Below, in pieces: positions 34,351 to 51,384 of a stretch of DNA of 64,000 bases. The notes beneath the pieces were generated by a model. That model worked only from the letters and a program-made list of their open reading frames with translations, was not told the DNA's origin and did no database searches. The translations under genes were made by a program, and so were the position numbers. The stretch covers positions 1-64,000 of the forward strand of contig QCHR01000005.1 of the NCBI GenBank assembly GCA_003277985.1. The letters run 5' to 3'. Numbering within the stretch: the first letter of the stretch is position 1; each line of letters begins with the position of its first letter. This DNA comes from Prochlorococcus sp. AG-402-G06 (GTDB lineage Bacteria > Cyanobacteriota > Cyanobacteriia > PCC-6307 > Cyanobiaceae).

Positions 34351-35686
34351 TATCTCTAATTCTTATTGATTCTGCGTGACTATGCAATCCTTCGCTATTT
34401 GCTAAAAGCACTACAGAATTTTTAGTCGCATGAAATGCTTCTTTTGAAAAATCTATAATTGAAGTATTTTTCATGAAAGTTTCAACGCAAAGAGCTCCAG
34501 CAAATCTTGCAGTCCCTGAAGTGGGAAGAGTGTGATTAGGCCCACCAAGATAATCTCCAATAGCCTCTGGGCTCCATGGTCCCATAAATATTGCCCCAGC
34601 ATTCTTTATACTTAGCGCTAATCTTTTTGGGTCCTCTACAAGTAGTTCAAGATGTTCTGGTGCAAAAGTATCACTCAATTTTGCACAAGTTTCTAAATCA
34701 TCACAAAGGACTATTAAACCCCAGTTTGAAATTGATTCTTGGCATATTTCTAATCTTGGATGGTTAATTAATTGACGTTCAATTTCGGCTGGTAGTTTTT
34801 CTGCTAATTTTTTATTAGTAGTGATTAATATCGCAGAGGCCAAAGGATCATGTTCTGATTGAGCTAACATATCTGATGCGACATGTTCCAATTTTGCTGA
34901 TTGATCAGCGATTATTAGGATCTCACTTGGTCCAGCCAAAGAATCAATCCCTACTTTTCCATAAACCTTTTTCTTTGCCAAAGTTACATAAATATTTCCT
35001 GGCCCAGTAATTACATCCACTTTTGGTATTGATTCAGTGCCAATAGCAAGCGCTCCAATTGCCTGAGCGCCTCCAATCCGAAAAACTTTGTTGATACCTG
35101 TAATATGTGCTGCGGCTAATACTGTTTGGTTTAACTCACCTTTAGAATTGGCTGGAGAAACCATGATGGTTTGATTGACTCCTGCAACATAAGCAGGAAT
35201 AGCATTCATCAAAACTGTACTTGGATAGGCGGCTCTTCCTCCAGGAATATATATTCCCGCTTTTTCTACAGGACTCCATCTTCGTCCAAGAGATTCACCT
35301 TGTTGACCAGTATAAGTAATATCTTTTGGCAACTGAAGACTATGAAATTTTTCAATTCTTTGTTTTGCCAATAAAAGTGAATCTTGTAGCCCTTTAGGAG
35401 TCTCTTCCCAAGCTTTAAGTATTAAATCAGATGGGACTTGAAATTTGTCAGATAGAAACCCATCAAATCGCGAAGTGTATTCTTTAAGCGCCTCATCTCC
35501 CCTTTTTTTAATGTTTTCAAGAATGTCATCAACTACCTTTATAGCTTTATCTTGAACGGTTGCAGATGTTCTATCAGTTATTTTCTTAAGCTCAAAAATC
35601 GCCTGATCAATATTATTAGCTGTTTTTATGCTCAGGTTTTTTGAAGGGTTTTCTTGAACCTCTTTTTTATTAATTATTTGCGTCAT
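34337..35686 (-). CDS. hisD: Histidinol dehydrogenase
   Basis: A 449-residue zinc enzyme for the last two steps of histidine synthesis (histidinol to histidine with NAD). Signatures are '[20 protein letters not shown]', '[21 protein letters not shown]', the zinc region '[16 protein letters not shown]' and '[28 protein letters not shown]'. Length is normal. It overlaps rpiA convergently by 14 bp; rpsT lies divergently upstream. Confidence 0.96.
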   Translation of the reverse strand: MTQIINKKEVQENPSKNLSIKTANNIDQAIFELKKITDRTSATVQDKAIKVVDDILENIKKRGDEALKEYTSRFDGFLSDKFQVPSDLILKAWEETPKGLQDSLLLAKQRIEKFHSLQLPKDITYTGQQGESLGRRWSPVEKAGIYIPGGRAAYPSTVLMNAIPAYVAGVNQTIMVSPANSKGELNQTVLAAAHITGINKVFRIGGAQAIGALAIGTESIPKVDVITGPGNIYVTLAKKKVYGKVGIDSLAGPSEILIIADQSAKLEHVASDMLAQSEHDPLASAILITTNKKLAEKLPAEIERQLINHPRLEICQESISNWGLIVLCDDLETCAKLSDTFAPEHLELLVEDPKRLALSIKNAGAIFMGPWSPEAIGDYLGGPNHTLPTSGTARFAGALCVETFMKNTSIIDFSKEAFHATKNSVVLLANSEGLHSHAESIRIRDTNSC

Positions 35687-35713
35687 GAACTTTTGGCTAT
35701 TGGTTCAATTTGA

Positions 35714-36100
<387 letters not shown>

Positions 36101-36143
36101 GAATAAATAAACTGAGATTTTTTTATTTAAAGAACATTTTATT

Positions 36144-36965
36144 TTGCAGCTGAGCGAATCCAAAAATTCAATAATTGATAGTCATTGTCATATTGTTTTC
36201 TCTAACTTTAATGAAGATAGAGAAAAAGTTGCTGCAAGGTGGAGAGCACAAGGTGTAAAAGCTTTATTACACGCTTGTGTCGAACCCTCTGAAATTCCTG
36301 CTATTAAATCAATGGCTGATCAATTTCAGGAGATGAGGTATTCAGTTGGAGTTCATCCATTGGATGTTCATCATTGGGGACCTGACACTGTAAATGTTTT
36401 AAAAAATGCAGCTCTGGATGACAATCGAGTCGTTGCAATAGGGGAATTAGGCCTTGATCTTTTTAAAGCAGAGAACTTGAGTGAGCAGCTTTCAATTCTA
36501 ATGCCTCAATTACACTTGGCTTTTGAATTGAATTTACCTGTCATTGTTCATTGTCGAGATGCCGCAAAAGAAATGTTAGAAGTTTTTTCTAAGCTTTCTG
36601 AAGCTGGTAGATGCCCAAAAGGTGTTATGCATTGTTGGAGCGGCAATGTTAAAGAGATGAGAGGGTTCCTTGATCTTGGCTTTTTCATAAGCTTCAGTGG
36701 CAATGTGACTTTCAAAAACGCTATTGATATCCATGAATGCGCCAAAGAAGTTCCTCACACTAGATTTCTTGTAGAGACTGATAGCCCTTTTCTTTCTCCC
36801 GTTCCACATAGAGGGAAAAGAAATGAGCCTTCTTTCGTAAAGCATGTAGTAGATAAAATTTCGGATATTAGAGGTGAAAGCTTTTCTGAAATTGCTCAAA
36901 AAAACAACTCAAAATGCAAGAGAATTGTTTGCGTTGCCTTAAATATCACCATTGCCTCTAGTTAA
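36144..36965 (+). CDS. tatD: TatD-family metal-dependent hydrolase/DNase, frameshifted near its end
   Basis: A 273-residue reading as given, from TTG 36144. The TatD metal ligands are visible: 'IDSHCHI' at the start, 'IGELGLDLF', 'PVIVHCRDA', 'GVMHCWSGN' and 'LVETDSPFLSPVPHRGKRNEPSFV'. The end is wrong for the family: after EIAQK the frame turns into KNNSKCKRIVC. Dropping one A from the A7 run at 36898-36904 gives EIAQKTTQNARELFALP and a stop at 36940-36942, the normal TatD end. One extra base, by error or mutation, is the likely cause. Confidence 0.9.
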   Translation: MQLSESKNSIIDSHCHIVFSNFNEDREKVAARWRAQGVKALLHACVEPSEIPAIKSMADQFQEMRYSVGVHPLDVHHWGPDTVNVLKNAALDDNRVVAIGELGLDLFKAENLSEQLSILMPQLHLAFELNLPVIVHCRDAAKEMLEVFSKLSEAGRCPKGVMHCWSGNVKEMRGFLDLGFFISFSGNVTFKNAIDIHECAKEVPHTRFLVETDSPFLSPVPHRGKRNEPSFVKHVVDKISDIRGESFSEIAQKNNSKCKRIVCVALNITIASS

Positions 36966-37196
36966 TTCTCTGATTTGAGTGTAGAGTTATTTATTGTCTT
37001 GCCTAGGCGTGGTATCTGCGCTTAAACCTTTAAGGTTCTACCTTTTGGGTCAGTTTGTTCGTTGATTAAGTTAATTCAATTTCAAATCTCGGTCTTCTAG
37101 GAGATTGTTTTTTGTTTTTTCTTAGTAAAGATCATTTTACGACCTAAAGGACAAGACATAAACCCCGTCCTCTACATATTAAACGCAGGTTCTCGA
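36966..37196. other. Gap upstream of rpoB with small inverted repeats
   Basis: This 231-bp gap must hold the rpoB promoter and leader. AACCTT-T-AAGGTT at 37025-37037 is an inverted repeat. No gene or clear attenuator was found. Confidence 0.4.
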
Positions 37197-40100
37197 ATGA
37201 GCAGAAGCGCGATTCAGGTAGCCAAAGCAGCTACATATCTGCCTGATCTGGTTGAGGTGCAAAGATCAAGTTTTAAGTGGTTTTTGGAAAAAGGCTTGAT
37301 CGAAGAATTAGACAATTTTTCTCCCATCACTGACTATACCGGTAAGCTTGAACTTCATTTTATAGGGGCAGAATACAAGCTTAAGCGTCCTAGACATGAT
37401 GTAGAGGAAGCGAAAAGAAGAGATGCAACATTTGCTTCTCAAATGTATGTCACTTGTCGTTTAGTCAATAAAGAAACCGGTGAGATTAAAGAACAAGAGG
37501 TTTTTATAGGTGAACTACCCTTAATGACTGAAAGGGGAACTTTTATCATTAACGGCGCTGAGAGAGTCATAGTTAATCAAATCGTTAGAAGTCCAGGAGT
37601 TTATTTCAAAGATGAGCAAGATAAAAATGGAAGAAGAACTTACAATGCAAGCGTTATTCCTAATCGCGGAGCGTGGTTAAAGTTTGAAACTGATAAAAAC
37701 GATTTGCTTCATGTTCGTGTAGATAAAACACGAAAAATCAATGCTCATGTCTTAATGAGGGCAATGGGTTTATCAGATAATGATGTAATAGATAAATTAC
37801 GACATCCTGAGTTTTATAAAAAGTCAATTGATGCAGCTAATGAAGAAGGAATAAGTTCTGAAGACCAAGCTTTGTTAGAGCTTTATAAAAAGTTAAGGCC
37901 AGGCGAGCCTCCTTCAGTAAGTGGAGGTCAACAACTACTACAAACAAGATTTTTTGATCCAAAACGATATGACCTGGGACGAGTTGGTAGATATAAAATA
38001 AATAAGAAATTACGCTTAACTATTCCTGACAACGTAAGAACACTTACAAACGAAGATGTTCTATCTACTTTAGATTATTTAATCAATTTAGAATTAGATG
38101 TGGGTGGTGCCACCTTGGATGATATTGATCATTTAGGTAATAGAAGAGTTAGATCAGTTGGTGAACTTTTGCAAAATCAAGTTCGAGTTGGGTTGAATAG
38201 ACTTGAAAGAATAATTAAAGAGAGGATGACCGTTGGGGAAACAGATTCACTTACACCTGCGCAATTAGTAAATCCCAAACCTTTAGTAGCAGCAATAAAA
38301 GAATTTTTTGGCTCAAGTCAGTTAAGTCAATTTATGGATCAAACCAATCCATTGGCTGAATTAACTCACAAAAGACGTATCTCGGCCTTGGGACCAGGAG
38401 GGTTGACTCGTGAAAGAGCTGGTTTCGCAGTTAGAGATATTCATCCATCCCATTATGGAAGACTTTGTCCAATTGAAACTCCTGAAGGACCAAATGCAGG
38501 TCTAATTAATTCACTTGCAACTCATGCCCGAGTTAATGAATATGGTTTTATTGAGACACCATTTTGGAAGGTGGAAAATGGACGATTAATTAAAGAGGGA
38601 GATCCTATTTATCTGTCTGCAGATTTAGAGGATGAATGTAGGGTTGCTCCTGGAGATGTGGCTACGGACGAAGAAGGAAAAATATTGGCAGAACTGGTCC
38701 CAGTTCGGTACAGACAAGATTTTGAAACAGTTTCTCCTGAACAAGTTGATTATGTCCAACTATCACCTGTTCAAGTTATTTCTGTGGCTGCATCTTTAAT
38801 TCCATTTTTGGAACACGATGATGCTAATAGAGCATTGATGGGTTCAAACATGCAAAGGCAGGCAGTTCCTCTTTTGCGTCCAGAAAGACCATTAGTCGGA
38901 ACTGGTCTCGAGACGCAAGTAGCAAGAGACTCTGGAATGGTACCAATTTCAAAAGTTAATGGAACAGTTACTTATGTTGACGCGAATGCAATTGTCGTGA
39001 CTGATGAGGAAGGCAATGACCACACTCATTATTTGCAGAAATATCAGAGATCCAACCAAGATACTTGTTTAAATCATAGGCCTATAGTTTTTAATGGTGA
39101 CCCAGTAATTGTGGGGCAAGTCCTGGCTGATGGTTCTGCATGTGAGGGTGGAGAAATAGCTCTTGGTCAAAATGTATTAATCGCATACATGCCATGGGAA
39201 GGTTATAACTATGAAGATGCAATTCTCGTTAGTGAAAGGTTAGTTAAAGATGATCTATATACTTCTGTTCATATAGAAAAATATGAAATAGAAGCTCGTC
39301 AGACCAAGTTGGGTCCTGAAGAAATAACAAGAGAGATCCCAAATGTATCAGAAGAAAGTCTTGGTAATCTTGATGAAATGGGAATTATTCGAATAGGAGC
39401 TTTTGTTGAGAGTGGAGACATACTTGTTGGGAAAGTCACCCCTAAAGGAGAATCAGATCAACCGCCTGAGGAAAAACTTTTAAGAGCTATTTTTGGAGAA
39501 AAAAGCCAGAGATGTAAGAGATAACTCTCTTCGAGTCCCCTCAACTGAGAGAGGAAGAGTTGTCGATGTCAGAATCTACACAAGAGAACAAGGTGATGAG
39601 CTACCACCTGGAGCAAACATGGTTGTCAGAGTTTATGTTGCTCAACGCAGGAAAATTCAAGTTGGAGATAAAATGGCAGGTAGGCATGGTAATAAAGGAA
39701 TAATAAGTCGAATACTGCCTAGGGAGGATATGCCTTACCTACCTGATGGCACACCTGTAGATATATGTCTTAACCCATTAGGAGTTCCAAGTCGAATGAA
39801 TGTAGGGCAAGTGTTTGAGCTTCTCATGGGTTGGGCTGCCTCAAACTTAGATTGTCGAGTTAAGATTGTCCCTTTTGATGAGATGTATGGCCCAGAAATG
39901 TCTAATCAGACAGTTCAAGCTTATTTAGAAGAAGCAGCAAAGCAGCCAGGTAAATCATGGGTATACAACTCTAAGGACCCTGGGAAGTTGCTGTTTACAG
40001 ATGGTCGAACTGGTGAGCCTTTTGATCAACCCGTTGCAGTTGGATATGCCCATTTTCTTAAACTTGTACATTTAGTAGACGATAAAATTCATGCTCGTTC

Positions 40101-40485
40101 TACTGGTCCATATTCTCTGGTTACTCAACAACCTCTTGGCGGAAAGGCCCAGCAAGGTGGACAAAGATTGGGAGAAATGGAAGTATGGGCACTCGAAGCT
40201 TATGGAGCAGCTTACACTTTGCAAGAACTGTTGACTGTCAAGTCTGATGACATGCAAGGACGCAATGAAGCTCTTAACTCTATTGTCAAAGGCAAACCAA
40301 TTCCTAGGCCAGGCACCCCAGAGTCTTTCAAGGTTTTAATGAGAGAGCTGCAGTCATTGGGACTAGATATTGGAGTTTATACAGATGATGGGAAAGAGGT
40401 TGATCTAATGCAAGATGTCAATCCTCGTAGGAGCACGCCAAGTAGACCGACCTATGAATCATTGGGCAAAGAATACGAAGAGTAA
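37197..40485 (+). CDS. rpoB: RNA polymerase beta subunit, interrupted by a +1 frameshift
   Basis: The gene appears as two overlapping frames, 37197-39524 (775 aa, ending [18 protein letters not shown]) and 39493-40485. Removing one A from the A6 run at 39499-39504 joins them as [20 protein letters not shown] and gives a normal 1095-residue beta subunit. Familiar parts are '[21 protein letters not shown]', '[22 protein letters not shown]', '[15 protein letters not shown]'-like text (here [14 protein letters not shown]) and '[16 protein letters not shown]'. It catalyses transcription together with RpoC1/RpoC2. The gene is essential, so a sequencing indel is more likely than real loss. First gene of rpoB-rpoC1-rpoC2. 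Confidence 0.95.
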
Positions 40486-40527
40486 TCGACTCAATCGAAA
40501 CAAATCATCTAAACATTTTAATTTCTC

Positions 40528-42435
40528 ATGACTAATAGCAATCTTCGTACGGAAAATCATTTTGATTATGTCAAAATCAAATTAGCTTCACCTGAAAGAG
40601 TAATGGAATGGGGGCAAAGAACTTTGCCCAATGGCCAAGTTGTAGGGGAGGTGACCAAGCCTGAAACTATAAATTATCGAACATTGAAACCTGAGATGGA
40701 TGGCTTGTTTTGTGAAAAGATTTTTGGTCCATCTAAGGATTGGGAATGTCATTGTGGGAAATATAAGAGAGTTAGACATCGTGGAATTGTTTGTGAAAGA
40801 TGCGGTGTTGAAGTGACAGAAAGTCGGGTAAGAAGACATAGAATGGGATTTATAAAATTAGCTGCACCCGTATCTCATGTTTGGTATCTAAAAGGCATCC
40901 CTAGCTATGTTGCTATTTTATTAGACATGCCTCTTAGAGATGTCGAGCAAATTGTTTACTTTAATTGTTATGTCGTTTTAGATATTGGAGATAGTAAGGA
41001 TCTTAAATATAAGCAGCTTTTGACAGAAGATGAATGGCTTGAGATTGAAGACGAGATTTATGCTGAGGATTCAACAATCGAGAATGAACCTATTGTAGGT
41101 ATAGGTGCCGAGGCCTTGAAACAATTACTTGAAGATTTAAATTTAAAAGAAGTTGCCGAGCAATTGCGAGAAGAAATAGCAACAAGTAAAGGCCAAAAGA
41201 GGGCTAAACTTATTAAAAGGCTAAGAGTAATAGATAATTTTATTGCTACCAGTGCAAGTCCAGAGTGGATGGTTTTAGATGCGATACCTGTTATACCTCC
41301 TGATTTAAGACCTATGGTCCAATTAGATGGGGGTAGATTCGCAACCTCAGATTTAAATGACTTATACAGAAGAGTAATCAATAGGAACAACCGTCTTGCT
41401 CGTCTTCAAGAAATCTTGGCTCCAGAGATAATAGTTAGAAATGAAAAAAGGATGCTACAAGAGGCAGTAGATGCACTTATTGATAATGGTAGACGTGGAA
41501 GAACTGTTGTCGGTGCAAATAATCGTCCCTTGAAATCTTTGAGCGATATTATTGAGGGTAAGCAAGGTAGATTTCGACAAAATTTACTTGGAAAAAGAGT
41601 TGACTACTCTGGTCGTTCAGTAATAGTAGTTGGCCCTAAGTTGAAAATGCATCAATGTGGATTGCCAAAAGAAATGGCCATAGAGCTATTTCAACCTTTT
41701 GTAATTCACAGATTGATTCGTCAAAATATTGTCAATAATATCAAAGCAGCAAAGAAATTAATTCAGAAAGCTGACGATGAAGTAATGCAGGTATTACAGG
41801 AAGTCATAGATGGTCATCCTATTCTTCTCAATCGTGCCCCAACTTTGCACCGATTAGGCATTCAAGCTTTCGAACCCAAATTAGTTGCTGGCCGAGCTAT
41901 TCAGTTACATCCATTGGTATGTCCAGCTTTTAACGCTGATTTTGATGGGGATCAAATGGCTGTTCATGTACCTTTAGCGATTGAGGCTCAAACAGAGGCA
42001 AGGATGTTAATGCTAGCTAGTAACAATATTCTTTCTCCGGCGACAGGAGATCCAATTGTTACCCCCTCTCAAGATATGGTTTTAGGCTCCTATTACCTAA
42101 CGGCAATTCAGCCTGAAGCAAATCAGCCTAAGTTCGGAGACCATGCACATACATATGCATCACTTGAAGATGTTTTACAAGCTCTCCAAGATAAAAGAAT
42201 TAATTTACATGATTGGGTTTGGGTTCGATTCTCAGGTGAAATTGAGGATGATGACGAGCTTCAGAAGCCTCGTAAGTCCGAGACCTTGAAAGATGGTACT
42301 CGTATTGAGGAATGGACATACCGAAGAGACCGATTAGATGAAGATGACAGTTTAATAAGCCGTTATATCTTGACTACAGTTGGTCGAGTGGTGATGAATC
42401 ATACAATTATTGATGCTGTAGCAGCCACCTCATAA
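40528..42435 (+). CDS. rpoC1: RNA polymerase gamma subunit (beta' N-terminal part)
   Basis: A 635-residue subunit that in cyanobacteria and plastids is separate from RpoC2. A zinc site lies at Cys74, Cys76, Cys89 and Cys92 ([22 protein letters not shown]). The catalytic motif [12 protein letters not shown] (near residue 469) binds the active-site magnesium by its three aspartates. Length is normal. It is 43 bp after rpoB and 44 bp before rpoC2. The split gene is a diagnostic trait of the cyanobacterial lineage. Confidence 0.97.
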   Translation: MTNSNLRTENHFDYVKIKLASPERVMEWGQRTLPNGQVVGEVTKPETINYRTLKPEMDGLFCEKIFGPSKDWECHCGKYKRVRHRGIVCERCGVEVTESRVRRHRMGFIKLAAPVSHVWYLKGIPSYVAILLDMPLRDVEQIVYFNCYVVLDIGDSKDLKYKQLLTEDEWLEIEDEIYAEDSTIENEPIVGIGAEALKQLLEDLNLKEVAEQLREEIATSKGQKRAKLIKRLRVIDNFIATSASPEWMVLDAIPVIPPDLRPMVQLDGGRFATSDLNDLYRRVINRNNRLARLQEILAPEIIVRNEKRMLQEAVDALIDNGRRGRTVVGANNRPLKSLSDIIEGKQGRFRQNLLGKRVDYSGRSVIVVGPKLKMHQCGLPKEMAIELFQPFVIHRLIRQNIVNNIKAAKKLIQKADDEVMQVLQEVIDGHPILLNRAPTLHRLGIQAFEPKLVAGRAIQLHPLVCPAFNADFDGDQMAVHVPLAIEAQTEARMLMLASNNILSPATGDPIVTPSQDMVLGSYYLTAIQPEANQPKFGDHAHTYASLEDVLQALQDKRINLHDWVWVRFSGEIEDDDELQKPRKSETLKDGTRIEEWTYRRDRLDEDDSLISRYILTTVGRVVMNHTIIDAVAATS

Positions 42436-42469
42436 CGTTTAGAACAAACACCTACTTTTTCTTGAATAG

Positions 42470-46588
<4,119 letters not shown>

Positions 46589-46624
46589 ATGAATTTTTCT
46601 ACAATATTCTTTTAAACTTTCTAA

Positions 46625-47883
<1,259 letters not shown>

Positions 47884-47910
47884 GCATAAAATATAGACTT
47901 GTGAGCATTT

Positions 47911-49674
47911 ATGACATTTATTGATTGGTTTATTTTATTTGTTTACTTGATCTTTTCCTTGGTATTAGGAATTTATATATCTTTAAAAAATTCTAATGAA
48001 GCAGACTATTTTGTTGCGGGCCGTCGTCTGAATGGTTTTCTTGCAGGTATGTCTATGGCTGCAACAACGTTCTCGATTGATACACCTCTTTATGTGGCCG
48101 GCATTATTGGTACTAGAGGATTGGCGGGAAACTGGGAGTGGTGGAGTTTTGGACTTGCACATGTAGCTATGACAGTTGTATTTGCTCCGCTTTGGAGACG
48201 TAGTGGAGTATTAACTGATGCTGCTTTTACTGAATTACGTTATGGGGGTAAGCCAGCAGCTTATTTAAGAGGTATAAAAGCTTTCTTGCTCTCTGTTCCG
48301 ATAAATTGTATTGGGATTGGTTATGCATTCTTGGCAATGCGTAAAGTGGCTGAATCATTAGGTGTGGTGGATGGACATATGGTGTTTGGCCCCATTAGTG
48401 ACACGATTCTTTTAATGGTTTTAGTTGCTTTGTTTTTGCTCATTTACACAGTGCTAGGTGGCCTTTGGGCAGTAGTTGTTAATGATTTTGTGCAACTTGT
48501 ATTGGCTCTTTTAGGCGCTTTTGCTGTTTGCTTTGTATCGCTTGAGGCTTCAGGTGGTATGACGGATTTGTTAATAAAGTTAGAGGCTTTAGATCGACCT
48601 GAGCTCTTATCTTTATTCCCATGGACATTAAATAAAGATGGTTTCAATTGGTTGAATAGTTCAGGAATAAGTATTACTACTTTTTTCGCTTTTCTTTCTT
48701 TGCAATGGTGGAGCTTTAGACGTAGTGATGGTGGAGGGGAATTTATTCAGCGTTTATTGGCTACTAAAGATGAAAAACAAGCAACCTTGGCAGGGATAGT
48801 TTTTTTGATTGTTAATTATCTTATTCGAAGTTGGCTTTGGATTTTAGTTGGCTTGGCTGGTTTAGTCCTCTTGCCTCAACAAACTGACTGGGAATTAAGT
48901 TATCCAAACCTTGCTGTTGCATATTTGCCCCCTGTTGGACTTGGTTTAGTCGTGGTTTCATTGGTTGCTGCATTTATGAGTACCGTGAGTACTTCAATTA
49001 ATTGGGGGGCAAGTTATCTTGCCCATGATCTTTATAAAAGATTTGTGAGGCCATCGGCTGGTCCAAGAGAAATGATTCTAATGGGCCAGGTCGCAAGTAT
49101 TTTTTTGCTGATAATTGGAGTCGTCACGGCTCTATTTAGCAACAGTATTGGTTCAATGTTTAGACTTGTTATTGCAATAGGTACAGGACCAGGCGCTGTT
49201 CTTGTTCTTCGGTGGTTTTGGTGGCGAGTTAATGCTCTAGCTGAACTATCTGCAATGCTGAGTGGTTTTTTTATAGGCCTAATCACCTCAGTTTCTCCCT
49301 ATACAATTGAAGATTTTGGAAAAAGACTATTATTTACTACTGCATTTACAGCTGTAATTTGGTTGCTGACTTTATTTTTTACTGAGCCAGAGTCTGAAGA
49401 GACACTGAATAAATTTGTAATGAAGGTAAAGCCCCCAGGACCTGGTTGGAAAAAAATTAGGAAAAGTCTGAATATTAATCCGGTTGACAATTTTGCAGTG
49501 CTTGGATCACGCTTCGTTTTAGGTTCAGGAATTCTTTATGGTGGATTAGTTAGTATTGGAGCCTTCTTATTACATCAAGAGAGGAGCGCTTGGATTGCGC
49601 TTTCAATTGCTGTTAGTTGTGTATTTTTAATGAAGAAAACAAAATTAATAACTCAAAAAGTTGACCCTCGATAG
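47911..49674 (+). CDS. Sodium:solute symporter family transporter
   Basis: A 587-residue inner-membrane carrier of the SSS family with about 13 hydrophobic segments. Recognisable are 'DYFVAGRRLNGFLAGMSMAATTFS' near the start, 'YTVLGGLWAVVVNDFVQLVLALLGA' and 'VAAFMSTVSTSINWGASYLAHDLYKRF' (sodium-site region). Substrate unknown; the family handles sugars, amino acids, acetate and others. It lies 27 bp after rlmN in the same direction and may be cotranscribed. Confidence 0.9.
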   Translation: MTFIDWFILFVYLIFSLVLGIYISLKNSNEADYFVAGRRLNGFLAGMSMAATTFSIDTPLYVAGIIGTRGLAGNWEWWSFGLAHVAMTVVFAPLWRRSGVLTDAAFTELRYGGKPAAYLRGIKAFLLSVPINCIGIGYAFLAMRKVAESLGVVDGHMVFGPISDTILLMVLVALFLLIYTVLGGLWAVVVNDFVQLVLALLGAFAVCFVSLEASGGMTDLLIKLEALDRPELLSLFPWTLNKDGFNWLNSSGISITTFFAFLSLQWWSFRRSDGGGEFIQRLLATKDEKQATLAGIVFLIVNYLIRSWLWILVGLAGLVLLPQQTDWELSYPNLAVAYLPPVGLGLVVVSLVAAFMSTVSTSINWGASYLAHDLYKRFVRPSAGPREMILMGQVASIFLLIIGVVTALFSNSIGSMFRLVIAIGTGPGAVLVLRWFWWRVNALAELSAMLSGFFIGLITSVSPYTIEDFGKRLLFTTAFTAVIWLLTLFFTEPESEETLNKFVMKVKPPGPGWKKIRKSLNINPVDNFAVLGSRFVLGSGILYGGLVSIGAFLLHQERSAWIALSIAVSCVFLMKKTKLITQKVDPR

Positions 49675-49725
49675 CCAAATGGTCAAAATTAAGAGCAGAA
49701 TAGAATTATAAATCAGTTTGTAACT

Positions 49726-49851
49726 TTGGGTTTTTTACGAACAACTCTTTTCCCTATTTTAATTGTTGCTCTTTTTGCTATTGCTTTGTTCGCTGTCAGC
49801 GCAAGGATATGGCTTCCCGGGGATATGCTTGCACCAGCACCAATTAATTAG
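49726..49851 (+). CDS. Small single-span membrane protein (41 aa)
   Basis: Starting at TTG 49726, 41 residues: GFLRTTLFPILIVALFAIAL followed by FAVSARIWLPGDMLAPAPIN. One transmembrane helix is followed by a conserved-looking polar tail. I recall near-identical short proteins in marine picocyanobacteria. No function known. It precedes the HEAT-repeat gene by 23 bp. Confidence 0.65.
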   Translation: MGFLRTTLFPILIVALFAIALFAVSARIWLPGDMLAPAPIN

Positions 49852-49874
49852 TTTGCTCTTCTTCTGTCAGAGCC

Positions 49875-50684
49875 ATGAATGATGAAAATCAAAAATTAAG
49901 TGAAACAGGGTTGGCCAATTTGGCCATAGACCCGGATCTTTTAGCGAGAGAATTAGCCGCTCAATTGGCAGGAGATCCTTTAGATGAAATTGAATTAGAT
50001 AAAATTGAAGAAGATCAAGGGAATTCATCAAAAGAATGTGATCTTGCGTTGAAATGGCTTCAATCTGGGAATAATGAGAGACTTCAAGGCTTAAGAGTCT
50101 TTTGTGAACATAGAGACCCTAGAGCTCTACCATTCTTATTGCCTTTACTTGACGAACCTTCTCCTGTAGTGAGGATGAGTGCTGTTTATGCGTTAGGAAG
50201 AAATCCTTGTCCAGAGGCAATTGATCTTCTATTGCATCTATTGAGGTTTGATAGTAACGCTTATGTTCGAAAAGCTACTGCATGGAGTCTCGGAAATTAC
50301 CCTGATGCCCCAGTTCTAGAACCACTGATTAATGCATTAAAAAAAGATGTCGCTGCGGTGAGATTGTGGGCATCCAGCTCTCTAGCAGAGGTTGGACTAA
50401 ATTCAGCAGAGAGCTCTCTCCCGGCCGCAAATCAATTACTTGAAAGTTTGCAAGTGGATATTGAACCAATAGTTCGAAGTAACTGTATTTGGTCCCTAGG
50501 CCGCCTTTTTGGACTTTTGAGTGCAGAAATCCAAATTCAAATTGTAGAGACTTTTATTTCTATTTTATTAAATGATAGAGAGCCTTCTGTTAGGTATGAA
50601 GCAAGGACAGCTTTGGATCAATTGGATAATCCAGAGGTACAAAAAAAATTAAAATCATTAATTGATGATGGTTTATTGGTTTAA
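49875..50684 (+). CDS. HEAT-repeat protein (PBS-lyase-like)
   Basis: A 269-residue all-helical protein with about five HEAT/PBS-lyase repeats: 'DPRALPFLLPLLDEPSPVVRMSAVYALGR', 'LLHLLRFDSNAYVRKATAWSLGN' and 'DREPSVRYEARTALDQL' are clear units. In phycobilisome organisms such proteins attach bilins (CpcE/F, NblB type). Here it may have another scaffold or chromophore role. Followed by DUF2997-ycf35. Confidence 0.8.
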   Translation: MNDENQKLSETGLANLAIDPDLLARELAAQLAGDPLDEIELDKIEEDQGNSSKECDLALKWLQSGNNERLQGLRVFCEHRDPRALPFLLPLLDEPSPVVRMSAVYALGRNPCPEAIDLLLHLLRFDSNAYVRKATAWSLGNYPDAPVLEPLINALKKDVAAVRLWASSSLAEVGLNSAESSLPAANQLLESLQVDIEPIVRSNCIWSLGRLFGLLSAEIQIQIVETFISILLNDREPSVRYEARTALDQLDNPEVQKKLKSLIDDGLLV

Positions 50685-50773
50685 TTTTTGGTACAAAAAC
50701 AATTCGTTGTAATTAATAATTCGCGTTTCTAGAGTTTTTTTCTATATCATGCGTGACTTAGGGCTTCAATTTC

Positions 50774-50977
50774 ATGCCACAACGCACATTGCGCTTTAAA
50801 ATCCGACAAGATGGACGGGTTGAAGAAACCGTTGAAGGTCTTGTTGGTGAGGCATGTATTGATTTAACTGAGAAGCTTGAGGATGCCTTAGGCACCGTTG
50901 AAAGGAGAGAACCAACCTCTGATACCTTTCTTCGCGAAAACGTTCAAAAACAGACTATTCCTGCAGAAATCCACTGA
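50774..50977 (+). CDS. DUF2997 protein (67 aa)
   Basis: A 67-residue protein, 'RTLRFKIRQDGRVEETVEGL' then VGEACIDLTEKLEDALGTVE, matching the DUF2997 pattern (I.F.I..DG.V.E.V.G..G..C...T..LE..LG). Its stop overlaps the start of the Ycf35 gene by one base, and the two are paired in cyanobacteria. Role unknown. Confidence 0.8.
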   Translation: MPQRTLRFKIRQDGRVEETVEGLVGEACIDLTEKLEDALGTVERREPTSDTFLRENVQKQTIPAEIH

Positions 50978-51369
50978 TGTCACATTTCAGCACAGTTAAA
51001 ACTCAACTTCGTAAGAAAGAGTTCCTTAAACAAGCTCTAATAGACTTAGGCTATGTCCCCAACGAAGGCGAAAGTCTTGTTAGAGGTTACAGAGGTCAAA
51101 CTGTAAAGGCGCAAATGACTGTTGAGATGAGCAAGGGTGCAGACATTGGATTTCGCTGGAACGAAGGCTCAAAATCATATGAACTTGTAACTGATCTCGA
51201 TCTCTGGAAACAATCAATACCAATTGAGAGGTTTTTAGCTCAGGTAACTCAACGTTATGCTTTAAACACTGTTCTTAATTCAACTTCTCAAGAAGGATTT
51301 CAAGTCTCTGAGCAAAAGCAAAATTTAGATGGATCAATAGAGTTAGTAGTTACTCGTTGGGATTCCTAA
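50977..51369 (+). CDS. ycf35: Ycf35 / DUF1257 protein
   Basis: A 130-residue protein starting MSHFSTVKTQLRKKEFLKQA, typical of Ycf35. 'DIGFRWNEGSKSYELVTDLD' and 'IERFLAQVTQRYALNTV' are also family-like. It is found in cyanobacteria and some algal plastids; function unknown. It lies between DUF2997 and a ferredoxin gene, which suggests a shared iron-sulphur or redox context. Confidence 0.88.
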   Translation: MSHFSTVKTQLRKKEFLKQALIDLGYVPNEGESLVRGYRGQTVKAQMTVEMSKGADIGFRWNEGSKSYELVTDLDLWKQSIPIERFLAQVTQRYALNTVLNSTSQEGFQVSEQKQNLDGSIELVVTRWDS

Positions 51370-51384
51370 GGCCTTTTTTGAAAA

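Noticed and set aside
39493..39524. Programmed ribosomal frameshift in rpoB
   Set aside because: The needed shift is +1 at an A6 run without a slippery stop context, and tatD shows the same type of fault nearby. Sequence error is more likely.
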